From contig JAEVZU010000308.1 in assembly GCA_023392075.1 (NCBI GenBank), positions 1 through 7,080 on the forward strand: 7,080 nt of DNA, read 5' to 3'. Below the pieces are notes generated by a model that did no database searches, had not been told where the DNA came from, and saw only the letters and a program-made list of their open reading frames with translations. Positions 1 to 6,199 of this stretch are shown here, one piece after another. Source of the DNA: Bacillota bacterium (GTDB lineage Bacteria; Bacillota; Clostridia; Acetivibrionales; DSM-1351). Position 1 is the stretch's first letter; every line of letters begins with the position of its first letter. Position numbers and translations under genes: made by a program.

Positions 1-111
1 CTTAAGGATGTTGAAGAAGCACAGCAGAAGATTGTCAATATCATCCGTAAGTTAGAGGATGCAGGTGAGATAGTTATTTCCAGAGGCGGAGGAGATGAAA
101 TAATTGTCTAA
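1..111 (+). CDS. fliG: Flagellar motor switch protein FliG, C-terminal end (partial)
   Basis: This is the last 36 codons of a gene that enters from the left in frame 1 and stops at TAA 109-111. FliG sits on the cytoplasmic face of the MS ring and its C-terminal domain meets the stator, so it generates torque and takes part in rotation switching. The visible tail (D-V-E-E-A-Q-Q-K-I-V then R-K-L-E-D-A-G-E-I-V-I and R-G-G-G-D-E-I-I-V) is the typical FliG ending: the last helix followed by the GEI-V-I-x-R-G strand and a hydrophobic terminus. Position directly before fliH agrees with the Firmicutes fla/che order. The torque-generating charged helix lies upstream, outside the window. The last 8 bases overlap the fliH start, which suggests translational coupling. 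Confidence 0.95.
   Translation, partial: LKDVEEAQQKIVNIIRKLEDAGEIVISRGGGDEIIV
88..94 (+). promoter_or_regulatory. Shine-Dalgarno site of fliH, inside the fliG 3' end
   Basis: GGAGGAG lies 9 nt before a TTG codon at 104. No in-frame ATG is available nearby, so this site decides the TTG start of fliH. The site is itself part of the fliG coding sequence (the glycine-rich R-G-G-G stretch near its C-terminus). Confidence 0.8.
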
Positions 112-886
112 TAACAAGATATTTAAACATAATCAGGTAAATTTGGGAATCCCATTTTTAGTAAAGTCACCTGTAACATATCAGCCTCCGGTTTTACGTG
201 TAAATAATCCCGGAATAGGCTTTGAGCCGGCTCAGCAGGAAGAGCTTCCGAAGGTGGATTACAAGGCTGTGGGTGAAGAAATCTTAAACAAGGCGAAAAT
301 TGAAGCAGATTACATAATAAAGGAAGCACTTCTGGAAGCCAAGGATATTATATCAAAGGCTTCCGTTGAAGTGCGGGAATTAAGGGATAAGGCTTTACAG
401 GAGGCCGGAGAAGAAGGTTATAATACCGGCATCGCTCAGGCTCAGGAAGAATATGAGAGCCTGCTGCAGGAGGCAAGGGAGATAAAAGAGCAGGCAGGAA
501 TGGAATACAGGCAGGTATTGGATTCACTGGAGTCGGATGCGGTAAATACAATCATTGATATTGCCAGAAAAGTTATCAGTAAAGAACTTCAGTGTAAGGA
601 AAATATCCTGCTCCTTGTAAAAGATGCTTTTGAAAAGTGTTCAAAGGATCATAAGGCCATGCTTAAACTATCTGAACAGGACTTTGACTATGTCAATGAA
701 AATAAGGAACAGCTGGCCAACATGCTTCAAAGATCTGATGAAATTGAGATTAAAAAGGATTTATCTTTGAAGGAAGGCGGCTGTGTCATAGAAACACCTT
801 TTGGAAGCATTGATGCCAGCGCAGATACAAAATTCGAAAAAATTGTAAATGACTTTGAAGAACTGCTGGAAGAAAAAATCAGTTAA
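104..886 (+). CDS. fliH: Flagellar export ATPase regulator FliH
   Basis: A 260-residue protein starting at TTG 104 behind a good Shine-Dalgarno site and overlapping fliG by 8 bp. FliH is the cytoplasmic regulator and peripheral stalk of the FliI export ATPase and links it to the C-ring. Residues 1-50 are a proline-containing N-terminal segment. Residues about 55-140 form a long Ala/Glu/Lys-rich helix with the E-E-G-Y-N-T-G-I-A-Q-A-Q motif (103-114) seen in FliH/YscL stalk proteins. Residues about 141-260 are the FliI-binding globular end, with C-V-I-E-T-P-F-G-S-I-D-A-S (227-239), a hallmark shared with the V/F-ATPase E/delta-like family. Length is usual for the family. Placement between fliG and fliI confirms the call. 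Confidence 0.95.
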   Translation: MSNNKIFKHNQVNLGIPFLVKSPVTYQPPVLRVNNPGIGFEPAQQEELPKVDYKAVGEEILNKAKIEADYIIKEALLEAKDIISKASVEVRELRDKALQEAGEEGYNTGIAQAQEEYESLLQEAREIKEQAGMEYRQVLDSLESDAVNTIIDIARKVISKELQCKENILLLVKDAFEKCSKDHKAMLKLSEQDFDYVNENKEQLANMLQRSDEIEIKKDLSLKEGGCVIETPFGSIDASADTKFEKIVNDFEELLEEKIS

Positions 887-908
887 GGTACGCTTTTGTG
901 TACCTTGA
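883..908 (+). promoter_or_regulatory. Intercistronic stem-loop between fliH and fliI
   Basis: Bases 883-893 pair with 898-908 around a TTTT loop at 894-897, giving 11 consecutive pairs of which two are G-U. The core GGTAC (887-891) / GTACC (900-904) is perfect. The fliH stop codon (884-886) lies in the left arm. The right arm ends 9 nt before the fliI Shine-Dalgarno site. There is no T-run after the stem, so it does not look like an intrinsic terminator. An mRNA-stability or translation-control element is an inference. Confidence 0.5.
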
Positions 909-917
909 ACTATATTC

Positions 918-924
918 AGGAGGT
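918..924 (+). promoter_or_regulatory. Shine-Dalgarno site that fixes the fliI start
   Basis: AGGAGGT is a near-perfect anti-16S match, followed after 10 nt by GTG at 935. The longer open frame from TTG 896 would place this site inside the coding region and leave 896 without a ribosome binding site, because 896 falls in the loop of the preceding stem-loop. Confidence 0.85.
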
Positions 925-934
925 CGGAATTATA

Positions 935-2239
935 GTGATAGACCTTAAAAAGTACCATGATGCGTTGGATGCTAAAGATTATATTGACTACATAGGTAAA
1001 GTATCAAAGGTTGTAGGTCTTACTATAGAGGCCGATGGTCCGCAAGCCAGTATTGGCGATTTATGTCATATACATGTGGCGAGGGGAGGACCGCTTAAGG
1101 CGGAAGTAGTAGGATTTAAAGATGAAAAGGTCCTTCTCATGCCATTGGGAGAAATGACCGGAATAAGTCCGGGATGCACAGTTACCGCCAATGGTGACAT
1201 TCTGAAGGTAGCGGTGGGAGAAGAACTGATTGGAAGAGTACTGGACGGACTTGGCAGGCCAATGGATGATAAAGGCTCTGTGAACACCAAAATCTTTTAC
1301 AGGACCGACAATAAGCCTCCCAATCCCATGACAAGGAAGAGAATATCCGAACCTTTGCCTTTAGGAGTCAGAGCAATAGATGGTCTCCTTACAATAGGCA
1401 AAGGTCAGAGAGTGGGAATCTTTGCAGGCAGCGGCGTGGGTAAAAGTACTCTGATGGGTATGATTGCACGAAATACCAAAGCTGATATCAATGTAATCGC
1501 TCTGATAGGTGAACGCGGAAGAGAGGTCCGCGAATTTATAGAAAGAGATTTAACTGAAGAGGGGTTGTCAAGATCGGTAGTTGTGGTTGCAACCTCCGAT
1601 CAGCCTGCACTCATAAGACTTAAGGGGGCAATGGTTGCCACTGCCATAGCCGAGTATTTCAGAGACCGGGGAAAAGATGTATTGCTCCTGATGGATTCCT
1701 TGACCAGATATGCTATGGCCCAGAGGGAAGTGGGACTTTCCATAGGAGAACCTCCCGTGTCACGGGGATATACGCCATCAGTATTTTCGGTTTTCCCGAA
1801 ATTGCTGGAAAGAGCGGGAACTGATGATAAAGGCTCAATTACGGGACTGTATACCGTTCTGGTTGACGGTGATGATCTGACCGAGCCGGTCACAGACACG
1901 GCAAGAGGAATCTTGGACGGCCACATCGTGCTGTCAAGAGCACTTGCCAATAAAAATCATTATCCTTCAATAGATGTGCTGGCAAGTGTCAGCAGGGTAA
2001 TGGGTGATATTATTGATAAAGAGCACAAAAAATGTGCTTCGGATATAAAAAAGACTATGGCTATCCACAGGGATGCGGAAGATCTCATAAACATCGGAGC
2101 CTATTTAAAAGGCAGCAATGAGAAGATAGACTACGCTATTGAATACATTGATGATATAACCGCTTTTCTGCAGCAGGAAACAGAGCACAAGGTGTCATTT
2201 GAAGAAGTGCATGAGAATGTATTGAATCTGCTGAAGTAG
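935..2239 (+). CDS. fliI: Flagellum-specific type III export ATPase FliI
   Basis: With the GTG start at 935 the protein has 434 residues, normal for FliI. It is an F1-beta-like hexameric ATPase in the cytoplasm that, with FliH and FliJ, docks export substrates and chaperones at the flagellar gate. The N-terminal beta-barrel domain carries G-P-Q-A-S-I-G-D-L-C. The Walker A motif A-G-S-G-V-G-K-S-T is at 164-172 (K170). The catalytic glutamate is in G-E-R-G-R-E-V (E193), Walker B L-L-L-M-D is at 250-254, and the conserved P-S-V-F-S-V-F-P-K-L-L-E-R-A-G segment is at 281-295. The C-terminal helical domain is complete. All catalytic residues I can check are intact. The alternative start at TTG 896 adds 13 residues but lacks a Shine-Dalgarno site. 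Relatives are type III secretion ATPases; the operon fixes the flagellar assignment. Confidence 0.97.
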   Translation: MIDLKKYHDALDAKDYIDYIGKVSKVVGLTIEADGPQASIGDLCHIHVARGGPLKAEVVGFKDEKVLLMPLGEMTGISPGCTVTANGDILKVAVGEELIGRVLDGLGRPMDDKGSVNTKIFYRTDNKPPNPMTRKRISEPLPLGVRAIDGLLTIGKGQRVGIFAGSGVGKSTLMGMIARNTKADINVIALIGERGREVREFIERDLTEEGLSRSVVVVATSDQPALIRLKGAMVATAIAEYFRDRGKDVLLLMDSLTRYAMAQREVGLSIGEPPVSRGYTPSVFSVFPKLLERAGTDDKGSITGLYTVLVDGDDLTEPVTDTARGILDGHIVLSRALANKNHYPSIDVLASVSRVMGDIIDKEHKKCASDIKKTMAIHRDAEDLINIGAYLKGSNEKIDYAIEYIDDITAFLQQETEHKVSFEEVHENVLNLLK

Positions 2240-2268
2240 TTTACAGGCAGTTTCTACTATTATATTAG
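2240..2268 (+). promoter_or_regulatory. Weak candidate internal sigma-A promoter before fliJ
   Basis: TTTACA (2240-2245, 5 of 6 to TTGACA) is followed after 17 bp by TATTAG (2263-2268, 4 of 6 to TATAAT) in the AT-rich 84-bp gap after fliI. The -10 match is weak, and AT-rich spacers give such matches by chance, so this is only a candidate for secondary transcription of fliJ and downstream genes. The rest of the gap holds the short palindrome TATAT-TAG-ATATA (2261-2273) and the fliJ Shine-Dalgarno site. Confidence 0.2.
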
Positions 2269-2310
2269 ATATATTTGAAGAATGTTAACATAAAGAAGGT
2301 CATAATTGCC

Positions 2311-2321
2311 GGGAGGTGGGG
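2311..2321 (+). promoter_or_regulatory. Shine-Dalgarno site that fixes the fliJ start
   Basis: GGGAGGTGGGG is G-rich and lies immediately before ATG 2324; from the end of GGGAGG the spacing is 7 nt. The longer frame from TTG 2306 would translate this site as M-P-G-G-G-V, a giveaway of a translated ribosome binding site. Confidence 0.8.
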
Positions 2322-2323
2322 TA

Positions 2324-2785
2324 ATGCAGAAATTTGGTTTCAGGCTTGAATCGGTTCTTAAACTCAGAACTCAAATTGAGGATAATGCAAAAAACAGCCT
2401 TGCCCGTGCCGCAAGAGAATTGGAGTATCAGAAGGAATGCCTGAATGAAATGCAGGATGTGAAAGAAGCATCGATGAATAGCCTTTCTTCTGCAGTTGAT
2501 CAGGGAATACCCGTATACCAGGTAAAAAATTACAACAGCTTCTTTGCCTTGATGAAGAATAAGATTATATTCCAGAAAGAAAATGTAAATAATGCACAAA
2601 ATGATGTCGATATAAATAGAGGAGCTCTTATCAAGGCAATGCAGGAGCGCAAAATCATAGAGAAATTGAAAGAGAAAAAATATGAAGAGTTTTTAAAAGA
2701 AGAAAATAAATCAGAACAGCTTTTAATAGATGAATTAAACAGCTATAAATTCAAAGACGGTTCAGGAGAGAAAAATGCCCGATAA
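2324..2785 (+). CDS. fliJ: Flagellar export chaperone / ATPase stalk protein FliJ
   Basis: A 153-residue, highly charged, almost entirely helical protein beginning at ATG 2324. FliJ resembles the gamma subunit of F-ATPases: it inserts into the FliI ring, contacts the FlhA gate and acts as a general export chaperone. The N-terminus F-G-F-R-L-E-S-V-L-K-L-R (4-15) and the C-terminal Q-E-R-K-I-I-E-K-L-K-E-K-K (107-119), followed by E-Q-L-L-I-D-E-L (131-138), are the two conserved ends of the family coiled coil. Length is close to the usual value of about 147. It follows fliI, and its last 11 bp overlap the next gene, which suggests coupling. FliJ sequences diverge strongly, so the call rests on both the end motifs and the context. 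Confidence 0.92.
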   Translation: MQKFGFRLESVLKLRTQIEDNAKNSLARAARELEYQKECLNEMQDVKEASMNSLSSAVDQGIPVYQVKNYNSFFALMKNKIIFQKENVNNAQNDVDINRGALIKAMQERKIIEKLKEKKYEEFLKEENKSEQLLIDELNSYKFKDGSGEKNAR

Positions 2786-3641
2786 AAAAAACACCGAATT
2801 GCCGGAAGTTGAAGGAGCTTCAAAAAAATTGAATAAAAAGCCTGGTACTGATAAAGAAGGTCCGCAGAAGAACAGTATTCTGTTTTATGTTTTATCCATA
2901 GTGGCAGCATTATTGCTTGTATTTTTGATTGTCGGAGGCGCATTCTTTTTTGCCATTAAGAATAATGTTAACGGGATTGCCGACAATATGAGAGATACCA
3001 TAGAAAAGATACCGGTAATGAATTTAGCGCTTCCGCCCAAACCGGAGCCTGAAGATGAAAAAAATATGACTGAAGAGCTGGTAAGACAGAAATACACCGA
3101 GATGAGAGCCGATAAATCGGAACTTGAGAAGCAGGTGGTCGAGCTGAACGGCCAGGTCGAAAAACTGAACAGCCAGTTGTCTGCAAAAGACACCGACTCA
3201 TCACTTTTGCAGCAGCAGAAACAAACGGCTGAAGCAGCCCAGCAAAAGCAGGCTGCCGATTATGAAGCACTAAAAAAAGACTACGATGAGTTGTCTGCTG
3301 TTATAGCTAAAGGCGATTCCAAGGCATATAAGGATTACTTTGACAAGATCGATCCGAAAGCAGCTTCCGATTTATATGAAAAGATACTCCAGGATCAAAA
3401 AATGAGTGATGAAGTAAAGAAATATGTCTCTATTTATGAAAATATGGATGCATCAGCTGTAGCTGGAGTTATGGAGCAGATGGGAACAGGCAAGATGTCT
3501 TTGATAATCGAGATAACGAAAAATCTCAAAAAGGAGACAGCCGCTGAAATTTTGACTGAAATGACCCCGGAATTTGCTGCAAAGGTGTCGGAACAGTTAG
3601 CCAAGGTCTATAATGTCGGTACTGCCGGCGAAGAGAAATAA
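2775..3641 (+). CDS. ylxF: YlxF/MotE-like membrane protein with MgtE-N-like C-terminal domain
   Basis: A 288-residue protein starting at ATG 2775 with AGGAGAG (2764-2770) just upstream, overlapping fliJ by 11 bp. A lysine-rich cytoplasmic N-terminus (1-33) precedes one strong membrane helix (about 34-61). A Pro-rich linker follows (P-P-K-P-E-P-E-P region, 87-93), then a coiled coil (about 98-178, Glu/Gln/Lys-rich) and a helical domain (about 187-280). That last domain contains Y-E-N-M-D-A-S-A-V-A (221-230) and T-E-M-T-P-E-F-A (261-268), repeats typical of the MgtE intracellular N-domain fold. The fold and position between fliJ and fliK match Bacillus YlxF; the family also resembles MotE, a periplasmic partner of MotC in alphaproteobacteria. 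The few positive charges after the membrane helix suggest that the C-terminal part is outside the cell. Its exact flagellar role is not established; motor or stator association is inference. Confidence 0.75.
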   Translation: MPDKKNTELPEVEGASKKLNKKPGTDKEGPQKNSILFYVLSIVAALLLVFLIVGGAFFFAIKNNVNGIADNMRDTIEKIPVMNLALPPKPEPEDEKNMTEELVRQKYTEMRADKSELEKQVVELNGQVEKLNSQLSAKDTDSSLLQQQKQTAEAAQQKQAADYEALKKDYDELSAVIAKGDSKAYKDYFDKIDPKAASDLYEKILQDQKMSDEVKKYVSIYENMDASAVAGVMEQMGTGKMSLIIEITKNLKKETAAEILTEMTPEFAAKVSEQLAKVYNVGTAGEEK

Positions 3642-3650
3642 TCAACAGGT

Positions 3651-3683
3651 TAATAGAGGGTAAGGCATAAGCCGCTCCTATTA
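3651..3683 (+). promoter_or_regulatory. Intercistronic stem-loop between ylxF and fliK
   Basis: TAATAG (3651-3656) pairs perfectly with CTATTA (3678-3683). After a bulged A at 3657, GGG (3658-3660) pairs with CTC (3675-3677, one G-U). After a small internal loop, GGC (3664-3666) pairs with GCC (3671-3673) around an ATAA loop. The structure ends 21 nt before the fliK Shine-Dalgarno site. The downstream bases are purine-rich rather than a T-run, so an intrinsic terminator is unlikely. A processing or stability element is possible but unproven. Confidence 0.35.
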
Positions 3684-3704
3684 TATAGAAGAAAAATTGT
3701 ATTG

Positions 3705-3715
3705 AAAGGAGGTGA
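3705..3715 (+). promoter_or_regulatory. Strong Shine-Dalgarno site that fixes the fliK start
   Basis: AAAGGAGGTGA is an excellent anti-16S match, with 7 nt between GGAGG and ATG 3720. The longer frame from TTG 3702 would translate the site (M-K-G-G-E-K), so ATG 3720 is preferred. Confidence 0.9.
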
Positions 3716-3719
3716 AAAG

Positions 3720-5282
3720 ATGATTTCATATAATAATGCACCAAAGCTGATGGTTTCTCAGAACAATGAAAATTCACTGGTAAACCTGAAGGCAAAAACT
3801 TCTCAGGGAGCTTCAACGTCGGATTTTAAATCGGTATTTGACAAAACATTAAATAATTCATCCGGTACATCAAAAAATACATCAAATGCTTTGAATTCAA
3901 ATAACGACAAACAAGTTTCCGGGAATGCGGAGGTGAAGCCGAAGTACAATTCTTTCAGAGATGTACAGGCTGAAAGGACAGCAGCTTCAGAACAGTCAAA
4001 TGTCGGGAAAGTGTCAGGTGGAGCGCAGTCGGAGGAACTCAGTTCAGTATCCGAAAGCATGACAAAAGAGGAGAAATATGATGATCAAATCGTATTACTT
4101 GCTCAAATGTTTGGAATATCGCCCGGCGAATTAATGAAACTGGCCAAGCAGCTTGGTTTTTCTGCGGAAGACCTTAGAGATGTAAAGAAACTTGCCCTTT
4201 TTGTTCAAAAATTGGGAGAGCTGCTGGAACTCAACGATTCTCAAAAAGAGATTTTGCTTAAAATGGCAGAAGAAGCAAACAGGCAGGCGGGAGCAGCTGA
4301 AAAGACCGAAGGTGCCCAATCTGCAGGGTCAGCAGTTAAAGCAGCAGATTCTGGGAACGGTACAGGAATTGATGCTGATAGGCTCTCCAAACTGTCGGCT
4401 GACTTAAAAGCTAAAATTGACGCTATGATCAAAGAAGGAAAAACCGATTCTGAATCAATCAGCTCGGAAATTTCAAAAATCCTTGCATCAATGAAAGCAC
4501 AGGCACAGAATAGACTCAGTGTGAGCAGCGTTTCGAACAATTCTTCTGAAATTTCGTTAAAACCGGAAAATACTGCTGAAAATACCGGTGTTAACCCGGA
4601 AGTAAAGCAGGAGGCAAAAACTGATAAGGCTGAAGAAACCGTAACTGGAAAAGAAGCAGCTTCCGATAAGGTAACTTCACAGGTTGATACTAAATCAGGA
4701 GTTCAGGTCGACGTATCGAACGATCAGAATCAGCAGCAGAATGTGCAGGTATTTGGGGATGTCAAGGTCAATATGGCCAATACCCAGAATACCGTATCAA
4801 AGACTGAGTTTACAATGCCCCAGCCGGTTAGAAGTACGGAAGTTGTAAATCAGGTGGTTGAAAAGGCAAAAGTCATACTCGGCCAGGATAAGTCCGAAAT
4901 GGTTATCCAGCTAAAGCCTGACCACTTGGGCAAGCTGGAATTAAAAGTTGTTACAGAACAGGGTATTGTTGCTGCAAAGTTTGTTGCTGAAAACCAGAAG
5001 GTCAAGGAAATAATTGAAAGCAATATGCAGCTGCTAAAGGATTCACTTGAGAAACAGGGTATTGCAATTGACTCTGTAAGTGTTCAGGTGGGCCATGACA
5101 AGAAAGGCGATTACAGCCGGCAGAATTCCTATGCAGGCAAAAGCAGCGGTTCAGCCAACAGGGTTAAGTATGGAGAGGGCGGACAGGAAGGTATGAAAGT
5201 GGCCGGAAATATTCTGGAGACTTTACCCGAAAGACTTGCTCAATATTCATATGAGACCAACACAATCAATCTAACAGCTTAG
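3720..5282 (+). CDS. fliK: Flagellar hook-length control protein FliK
   Basis: With the ATG start at 3720 the protein has 520 residues, in the upper range for FliK. FliK is exported during hook growth, measures hook length and then switches the export gate (FlhB) from hook to filament substrates. Residues 1-117 are low-complexity Ser/Asn/Lys, as in the flexible ruler. Residues 118-187 are an unexpectedly hydrophobic helical segment. Residues about 190-375 are again Ser/Gln/Glu/Lys-rich with few hydrophobics. Residues about 379-458 are the conserved FliK C-terminal (Flg_hook) domain with I-Q-L-K-P-D-H-L-G-K-L-E-L (396-408) and V-A-E-N-Q-K-V-K at 422-429. A Gly/Ser-rich tail ends the protein. 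Position before flgD agrees. Low-complexity parts diverge fast, so the name rests on the C-terminal domain and context. Confidence 0.93.
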   Translation: MISYNNAPKLMVSQNNENSLVNLKAKTSQGASTSDFKSVFDKTLNNSSGTSKNTSNALNSNNDKQVSGNAEVKPKYNSFRDVQAERTAASEQSNVGKVSGGAQSEELSSVSESMTKEEKYDDQIVLLAQMFGISPGELMKLAKQLGFSAEDLRDVKKLALFVQKLGELLELNDSQKEILLKMAEEANRQAGAAEKTEGAQSAGSAVKAADSGNGTGIDADRLSKLSADLKAKIDAMIKEGKTDSESISSEISKILASMKAQAQNRLSVSSVSNNSSEISLKPENTAENTGVNPEVKQEAKTDKAEETVTGKEAASDKVTSQVDTKSGVQVDVSNDQNQQQNVQVFGDVKVNMANTQNTVSKTEFTMPQPVRSTEVVNQVVEKAKVILGQDKSEMVIQLKPDHLGKLELKVVTEQGIVAAKFVAENQKVKEIIESNMQLLKDSLEKQGIAIDSVSVQVGHDKKGDYSRQNSYAGKSSGSANRVKYGEGGQEGMKVAGNILETLPERLAQYSYETNTINLTA

Positions 5283-5298
5283 AGGAAGGAGGTTCGGA

Positions 5299-6186
5299 AT
5301 GGCAACAGGCAATGTAGCAAATAATACGACAATAGATCAGATTATTCAGAGCACCCAGAGCAAGAAGGAAACCAGGAAAACCGGCGGAGAGCTTGGTAAG
5401 GATGATTTTCTTAACTTGCTGGTAACACAGCTCAGATATCAGGATCCTTTGGAACCTACAAACGACAAGGAATTTATTGCACAGATGGCACAGTTCAGTT
5501 CTCTTGAACAGATGCAGAACATGAACGGGGTTTTGACAAAATCCCAGGCGTTCAATATGATTGGCAAGGATGTAACAGCTAATATTACCGATCCGAAGAC
5601 TTATGAGGTCAAAACTATAACCGGTAATGTTTCCACAGTTAAGTTAAGGGACGGAAAGACCTTCCTATTGGTGAACAATCAGGAGGTGGAAGCCGATAAG
5701 GTGGTTGAAGTAAATGACAGCATTTACAACACCTATAGCAACCTGGCAGAATATACAAACCTGATAGGCTTTAGAGTCAAAGGTGCTGTTTATGATTCTT
5801 CCAATGGCAGCCTGATCAACCTGAGCGGTGATGTAAAAGAGATCCAGAAAGGCATTAATGAGGATTATGCGGTAATGGATGGTGTTGATGTGGAAATAGC
5901 CGAAGTAACAGATGCCAAATCAACAAGTCCTAGTTATACCAAGGACTATCTGGAACAGAACATAGGCAAGGAAGTAAAGATAACCATCAAGGATTCCGAA
6001 ACCGGCAGCAAGGTTCCTGTAACGGCCACATTGAAGAGCTACAATATTGATGAGAACACAGGAAAAATCACAGCGGTTCTTGATGATTTGAATGTTTCAG
6101 TGTACAGCGTATCAAATATTCGGAAACAGGAAGCCAAAACCGGAGAACAGGAAACACCGGCAGACGGCAGTACAGCCGGTAATTGA
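5299..6186 (+). CDS. flgD: Flagellar hook cap / hook assembly protein FlgD
   Basis: A 295-residue protein starting at ATG 5299 with AAGGAGGT (5286-5293) 5 nt upstream. FlgD is exported and caps the growing hook so that FlgE subunits polymerise beneath it. Residues 32-75 are the canonical FlgD N-terminal region: L-G-K-D-D-F-L-N-L-L-V-T-Q-L, then Y-Q-D-P-L-E-P-T-N-D-K-E-F-I and Q-F-S-S-L-E-Q-M. From residue 87 the protein is beta-rich and appears to contain three similar modules beginning at I88-G-K-D-V, I156-G-F-R-V and I222-G-K-E-V, about 67 residues apart. Enterobacterial FlgD is about 232 residues, with one Tudor-like region and one FnIII-like domain; Bacillus FlgD is shorter. The tail (about 276-295) is Gly/Glu/Pro-rich and probably disordered. 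It is the downstream partner of fliK, 16 bp away. Confidence 0.95.
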   Translation: MATGNVANNTTIDQIIQSTQSKKETRKTGGELGKDDFLNLLVTQLRYQDPLEPTNDKEFIAQMAQFSSLEQMQNMNGVLTKSQAFNMIGKDVTANITDPKTYEVKTITGNVSTVKLRDGKTFLLVNNQEVEADKVVEVNDSIYNTYSNLAEYTNLIGFRVKGAVYDSSNGSLINLSGDVKEIQKGINEDYAVMDGVDVEIAEVTDAKSTSPSYTKDYLEQNIGKEVKITIKDSETGSKVPVTATLKSYNIDENTGKITAVLDDLNVSVYSVSNIRKQEAKTGEQETPADGSTAGN

Positions 6187-6199
6187 AAGAAGGTGAGTT

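Noticed and set aside
1600..1950. Open frame of 116 codons on the - strand opposite fliI
   Set aside because: It lies entirely opposite strongly conserved FliI coding sequence, has no Shine-Dalgarno context or recognisable domain, and is explained by codon bias of the real gene.
2291..2314. TAAA followed by GCCG before fliJ, resembling a sigma-D (sigma-28) flagellar promoter
   Set aside because: The spacer is only 13 nt and the bases after GCCG (GGAG) do not match the GCCGATAA consensus; the GCCGGGAGG stretch is better explained by the fliJ ribosome binding site.
3651..3678. TAAT-N16-GCCGCTCC before fliK as a sigma-D promoter
   Set aside because: Only half of the -10 consensus is matched and the -35 is imperfect; the same bases are better accounted for by the stem-loop.
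4192..4407. 71-codon + strand frame inside fliK
   Set aside because: It is out of frame with FliK, has no convincing ribosome binding site, and its sequence is an off-frame reading of the helical module and Gln-rich stretch.
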